Positions 13,401 to 19,400 of a DNA stretch of 21,222 nucleotides are shown here, one piece after another. Within the stretch, counting starts at the first letter, position 1. Every line of letters begins with the position of its first letter. The notes under the pieces were generated by a model, which did not search any database, was not told where the DNA came from, and worked only from the letters and a program-made list of their open reading frames with translations. Made by a program: the position numbers and the translations under genes. Source of the stretch: Phytophthora quininea (Eukaryota; Oomycota; Peronosporomycetes; Peronosporales; Peronosporaceae); assembly GCA_011947345.1 (NCBI GenBank), contig JAAVTG010000331.1, forward strand, positions 1 through 21,222, given 5' to 3'.

Positions 13401-16400
13401 GTCTACGCGTCACTCCGGCAGAGATTGTGGTACCTGATGGTGTCCGCAGCTCCAATGAATATGCAAACTTCATGGAGGTGAGGAGGCGGCGGGCAGTCTG
13501 CTCGGATGTACCTTCCTCTATTGCGAAGTCACTCGTACTACTCGATGAAGATATAGCCATCCAGGAGGCCGCAGCGCTCCGGGAGCTGGAACTCGCAGCG
13601 ATGATGAAGAATCTGGACCCTACCAGATCAGAAACAGAGATCATCACCACGGATGATCTTGTGCGGAAAATGAACAAGAATAAGGTCCACTTTGCAGGCA
13701 AACTTTTTCGGCTCATGAGGACTAAATCGCAGCTCATGGATGACTTTGTGCGGGTTCATTTAATATCTCGCGCAATCCACGCCACCTTGCCGTTGTCCTG
13801 CGCTTCGGTTGCGGAGAAATGGAAGAAAATATTCGGAGAGGACTGCCCGCGATCGCGCGAGACGCTATTTGAACAAGTAGATCGATGGGTGTTAGACATC
13901 AACGAGCTGGAACTGTACGAGCTGTCGGAAGCTCTAGCCTGCTTTGAACTTCTTCTACTGGCGGTTGCTCCTGACATTTTTGGACGCGATATTTGGCTGC
14001 ATGTTCTGTGTGGATTCGATGCGCCGTGGATTGGTTCATCCCCAGTACGTCTACTCCATCCAAACCTGTTACTGGGCGTTCTCCGAAGCGACCTCGGAGC
14101 CCGGATACTCACGTATGTTGAGTCCTCGCAGTGGGTGACTCCATTCACTCGCCGTCTCCAAACGCTTCAGCAATCTTTGCTCTGGGTGCCAGAAGAGAAT
14201 GGTGCACTTTCGATCGCGTTCTCTTCATTGGGGCCAGTATGGGGTTCTACCGTATTAACTCTTCCGATCGCTTAAGTGGAATTTTCGTGGACCAACGTCG
14301 ACCTGCTCTCTGTCAACACGAACGGAGTCAAGCAGAATGGACGTAAACTCTCCGAGCGAGTTGTCTCGCAGTTCCATGTCATCGCGCTCCAGGAAACGAA
14401 ATTCCGGAACGCACATCACTTCTCCAAGTTTTTATTTAATGTTTCAACTATCTCTCGCCACACAGTATTTGTGAGCGATCGTAACAGCGGCAATCCAGCC
14501 CAAATCGGTCCACGTAGCGGCGGGGTCGCCATCCTGCTTCACCCCGAGTTACCTGGGGTAGGCACAGCCAAGGTTGTTACTGAGGCTACCGTCGAAGGTC
14601 GATATCTGTTGGTACGAATGGAAGTGGATGGTCATCCCGTCTACATTCACAATGTGTATGCCCCAGTCCGCCAAACGGACCGGGTGGGTTTCTTTGCGGG
14701 TTTGCCCACTCATTTTGAAGACTCCTCTCATCATATCGTGATGGGGGACTTCAACGTCGCTGTCGATCCGGTGCTAGACTCGAGAGGTACTGCTCAACTG
14801 TCGGATACGACTCGAGGGGAGTTGATTAGCTGGTTAGCGTCTCTCCGAGTCATCGACCCCTGGAGACTACGCTTTCCTGATCGACGTCTGTTCTCCGGCC
14901 CACTTCCACGGGTTAATCGTCTTGATTACATTTACATCTCTGACACATGGGTGGACACCCTGTTCGACTCCGCGAAGTACTATCAAGCACCACATACGGG
15001 CGATCATCTAGCTGTTCGTCTCTCTCTCGGTGAGGCGCGCCGCCGTCCATCTGCCGGATATTGGAGGCTTCGGCCAGAAACTCTGGACAATCATGCAGTA
15101 CAACGAGAAATTGTTCAGGATATTCAAACACTTGCCGCCACCATCCACTCAGTCCCCAATCCGGGTCTGGTTTGGGAGGGATGGAAACGGCGAATTCGAG
15201 GTCAGCTCCAGCTCGCCCAAGCTCAGGATTGTACCCAAGCCAACTCACTCCTGTCTGCATGTCAGCGGGATCTTACCCACTGCCATCGCGCCCATGCTGC
15301 AAGCAATTCGGATGAATCCGCAGCAGCTCTGATACAGGCTGTGGAGACAGAGGAAGCAGTTCAACAGCACTTGCTTGAACAACGCCAAGACCAAGGGTTC
15401 GACTTTCATGCACATGAAATGGAAGCATCAACCTCAGCTTTTTTCGTCCACCCGATACGGTGCTACGCTCCACGGCTATTCCTGCGATAGTACTAGAGTC
15501 TGGAGTGGAGTCAAATGATCCCGCCGACATTAGTGCTGTTTTCAGAAGTCATTGGGGCTCAATCTTTGGCGATCCGAAATATGGGTTGGAGGATACCCGA
15601 GTTGATAACACCATGACCGATCGACTCCTGAATTCGGTGGTAAGGCGCCTGGACGACGCCCAAGCTGCTATTTTGGACGCGCCGATTACCGCGGGGAATT
15701 GGCGAGGACAATTCACCACCTGAAGAAACTCTCTGCTCCCGGTCTGGACGGTCTCGGGCCAGCACTGTATATGTTAGATCCTGAAGCCTTTGGTGAAGTT
15801 CTATCGGTGGTTTTTGCCAGCGAACTGGACCACGGTCGCCTCCTTTCGTCGCAGCGAAAGTCCTGCGTCTCATTACTCTACAAGAAAGGGGACAGAAGGG
15901 ACCCAGGCAACTACCGACCGATTTCACTGATGCAAGTTGATGTAAAAATCCTGTCCAAATCGCTGGCTTACCGACTTCAGCGCTTCCTCCCGGATCTAAT
16001 TCACCCCGACCAAAAGGCTTCGTCAAAGGGCGCTCCCTGCATCATCACGTACGCTTTCTCCATGACCTACGGAGCTTACTCCAGCGTCGGGGAGGCAAAG
16101 GTTACGCTCTCTTTCTGGATTTTGCGAAGGCTTACGATCGAGTCAATTGGAATTACTTGTTTAAAATACTTGAGCGAGCTGGTTTCGGAGAGGTGTTCTG
16201 TAGCTGGGTTCGTCTTTTGTATTCGGATGTCCAAGCGACACTATCGCTAAACGGGACTCTACAAGAAGCGTTGTTTCCAACACGTGGAGTCAAGCAAGGA
16301 GATCCTCTCTCATCTCTGCTATTTGTGCTTTCAATCGAGCCTCTCGGCAACCTCCTCCGAGCCCAACCGGATCTCGGAATTCCGATATCCGTTGACTTAA

Positions 16401-19400
16401 CCGCTACTGGAATCTATTTCGCGGATGACTCCACCCTCTTTTCGAAATCTCTCGCGGGCTTGGCTCGTCAAGTAGAGATTGTTCGATCGTATTGCGCCGG
16501 CTCCGGAGCTCTACTCAACCTCGAGAAATCACAATTATTTACTTTCCATGATGAGCGCGTATCAGCCCAGGCTTCTCAGATCGGGCTCAATTCTTCGGAA
16601 TGCGTCAAGTATCTTGGTATACCTTTGGTCAGGGAGTGAGCGACGACTCAATTTTGCGTCGTTGGAATCACGGATTGGTTCCAGACTGGCACGGTGGAGT
16701 GCTCGTGCACGTACCTATCGGGGCAGACTACTCATTCTGCAGACTATGGTTCTCTCGATTTTATGGCACTTTACACCGCACTTTACTATGCCGACAGCTA
16801 TGATTAAACGATTACAGTCACTAGTTGACCGATACCTCCTGACGCGAAGTGCGGACTCGTCACGTCGATTCGTGAAGCTCGCCAAGGCTTCGATTTGCCA
16901 TGTTTCCTTCAACAACGGCGGACTGCAAATTCCATTGATACAGAGGATTTTTGATGTTCAGCGGATGCGCCTGTTCCAACAACTTGTAAACATGGACAAC
17001 GAGGAGCTCTGGCGGGCGACTACTTCGGCACTGCTGGCTCACACTGTACCCGGTGGTTCTTCTGGGGCTCCGTTTGACTTTCTGAGCTGCCCGTACACGA
17101 TTCGATCCGCATTCGTGAACGTTGCATCGCTTACGTTGTGGTGGCGGTCTACGTGGAAAGTGTGGTCGTCTATTTCATGGATGCCGGGTGAAACCTCTGT
17201 CGATCCGGTTCATTTTCAACACTCACTACTGCGAGCGTACGTGTGGCACTCTACTCACCCTCTGCTGGTTGTTGGACGTGACACGAACTCCTCGCTCACG
17301 CTTCTAGGAAAAACTGGAGTGACACGTCAATTTCGGACGCAGTTCGCTGAAGCGACCGGATGTAGGTGTTTACTCGACTTCATGAATGGAGGATGGCCTG
17401 AAGCCCCTACATTTATGGCTCGGTTCCTGTTGGCAGTGCCTGAATGGCCTATCCGATACCGGATGCGCCATCTAAACAATCTGTACTATGATCTACATCG
17501 GATCTACACTGTGGTGACTGGCCCGTCGGGCCCTCTTCACGGCCCTTGTACACCAGCACTGCCCCTACCGCTAGTCGGGGTACGGAGGAGTACGAAGGTG
17601 GAGCTATTCCCTCACCTCCAAAGGACGCTATGAAAACTTTACTGGGTCCGTCTCAAATGCCTGTACGTGACCATCCACTTTTCTACCAAGTCGACGATTT
17701 CAGCCAAGCAGATTTAGTTGAGACCGTCGCAGCTCTGAAGATGCTCCGGCGTGTTGTCCTGCCGGTCTACTCAGATCTGCATTTTCGACTCAGCTGGAAA
17801 TTGCTCCCGACACGGTCACGTTTTCATTTCCTACGCACTCTCAGCTCGTCAGACCTGACCTGTGCATATCCCGGCTGTAGTGACATTGAAACGGATCGAC
17901 ACCTTTTCTTTGACTGCGCACGAGCATCTTCATTGTGGAGGATGATCGCACAGGACTGGGAGGGATCCTAGACGGACCGGTGACCTGGACTATGGTCACC
18001 ACTCTCCAAGAACCGGTTTGGGCAATCTGCCAAAAGGACCTGGTTGAACATTTTTCGACACTCTGGATGGTCATGCGCACCATTGTTCTCTATGTGCTTT
18101 GGACAGCACGCAACAAACACCAATTCGAGGACCACCAGCCCCCAGAAGCTTCCACGACCAGCTTTCGCGTCTATGCTGTATTTGGTGCCCATTTCCGAGC
18201 ACTATTACGATCTTCCTCTCCGTCAACGCAATCCGAACTGCAACGCTGTCTGCAGGTGTTTTCACCTGCGACTCGTCTTCGCCGCTTCATGGTAACACAT
18301 CCTCGGATTTTTACCGTCCGCCACGACGCGTGGTTTCTCAATGACTCGGGGCTTCTCACAGCTCCACCGATCTACTCGACGACAAACGTATGATCATGTA
18401 TTCTAGGTGAATGTACATTTCGCATTTCGAGAAGTCTAATTAACACGGATCAACTTCCCCCGTGACAGGTGCTCCACCATCGTCATTTGGTGCAAAAATT
18501 GATTGTTAGTGAGTCTGAGCCACTAATGGTAAGGCTCGGGTTGGTCGGAGGAGACGGCTTCGACCCCATCGTTGCAACTGAAAAGGGGCTTTTGGAAATG
18601 GCATCGGAGCGATGGAAAAGACGAGCACTCGGCACCACTCGCTTCGGTTGCGTGAAAGACTCCCACAGTAACGAGATTGAAGCGACTCCATCATTTTCAC
18701 GATATTCCAGCGTAATTTCCGTGAGACGATCTTTCACCAATGTCACGGACGTATTCGCCTTAAACTCGACCGCTCCAGCGGCTATAGAGGCGTCAACTTC
18801 GTAGTCATATTGGTCAATGACTAGCTGGTTTTCTATCCAAAGACGCGCGCCATCATTGACTGTCACGTAAAACAAAAAGTCCTCACTGAACGGGGGCTTG
18901 ATGTAACCCTGCCATCGCACGCTCACGTGTTCTCGACTCGTTGGAGTAATACGACCATTCTGCCACGCAAAATCAATTTCGTAATCCACACGTTCCAACG
19001 CTGGTGCGCCATACAGCCAGCGATTGTCAAAGTAGCTGCCCAGCAAACCGCGAGGGGCGACATATCGCACATCAAGAGAATACGTTGCTTCCGCGGTGTG
19101 TTGTAAACTGCGTTATACGTGGCACCACTGATGTAGCTGACATCTGCCACGACGGTCAAGGCTCCACGTAGTACAGGTATAAACGAGTGTCCTTCACGGC
19201 CATTGTAGGATTGGGTAATGACACCTTCAATTGTCGTTGTTGTCGGACATATCGGCGATACTGTTACCTGTGCTTGTTTCCCCAGTAGCAGATACCCTTC
19301 AGCATAGAGGAGTTCCAGATTGCTGTCATCTTGTGGCTCGGTCGATACAAGCGTGACAAGCCACGTATATCCTCCATTTGAGTCAGGGCCAGGCGGACTG

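Larger units (their letters stand above)
11904..18460 (+). mobile_element. Full-length LINE (non-LTR retrotransposon) inserted antisense in the host gene
   Basis: This 6,557-bp element has the two-ORF LINE layout: 5' leader, ORF1 (RRM-like region, basic patch), ORF2 (AP-type endonuclease, reverse transcriptase, Cys/His tail) and a short 3' UTR. The ends are set by a perfect 16-bp direct repeat, CGTGACAGGTGCTCCA, at 11888-11903 and 18461-18476. Removing the element and one repeat joins the two halves of a single FN3 domain exactly. There is no LTR, no terminal inverted repeat and no poly(A) tail. Domain order and the absence of a visible RNase H domain point to an L1/Tx1-like group, but I cannot fix the clade. 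Its frame breaks resemble those of the host gene, so the real copy may be intact and young. Confidence 0.92.

Noticed and set aside
17600..18393. RNase H domain at the ORF2 C-terminus
   Set aside because: No D-E-D-D pattern was found. The region instead has a CX4CX7HX4C motif and a Trp-rich tail.
11904..18436. 8-bp inverted match: GACTTCTC at the LINE 5' end and GAGAAGTC at 18429-18436
   Set aside because: An 8-bp match within 70 bases of each end is close to chance, it is not at the 3' terminus, and LINEs do not have terminal inverted repeats.
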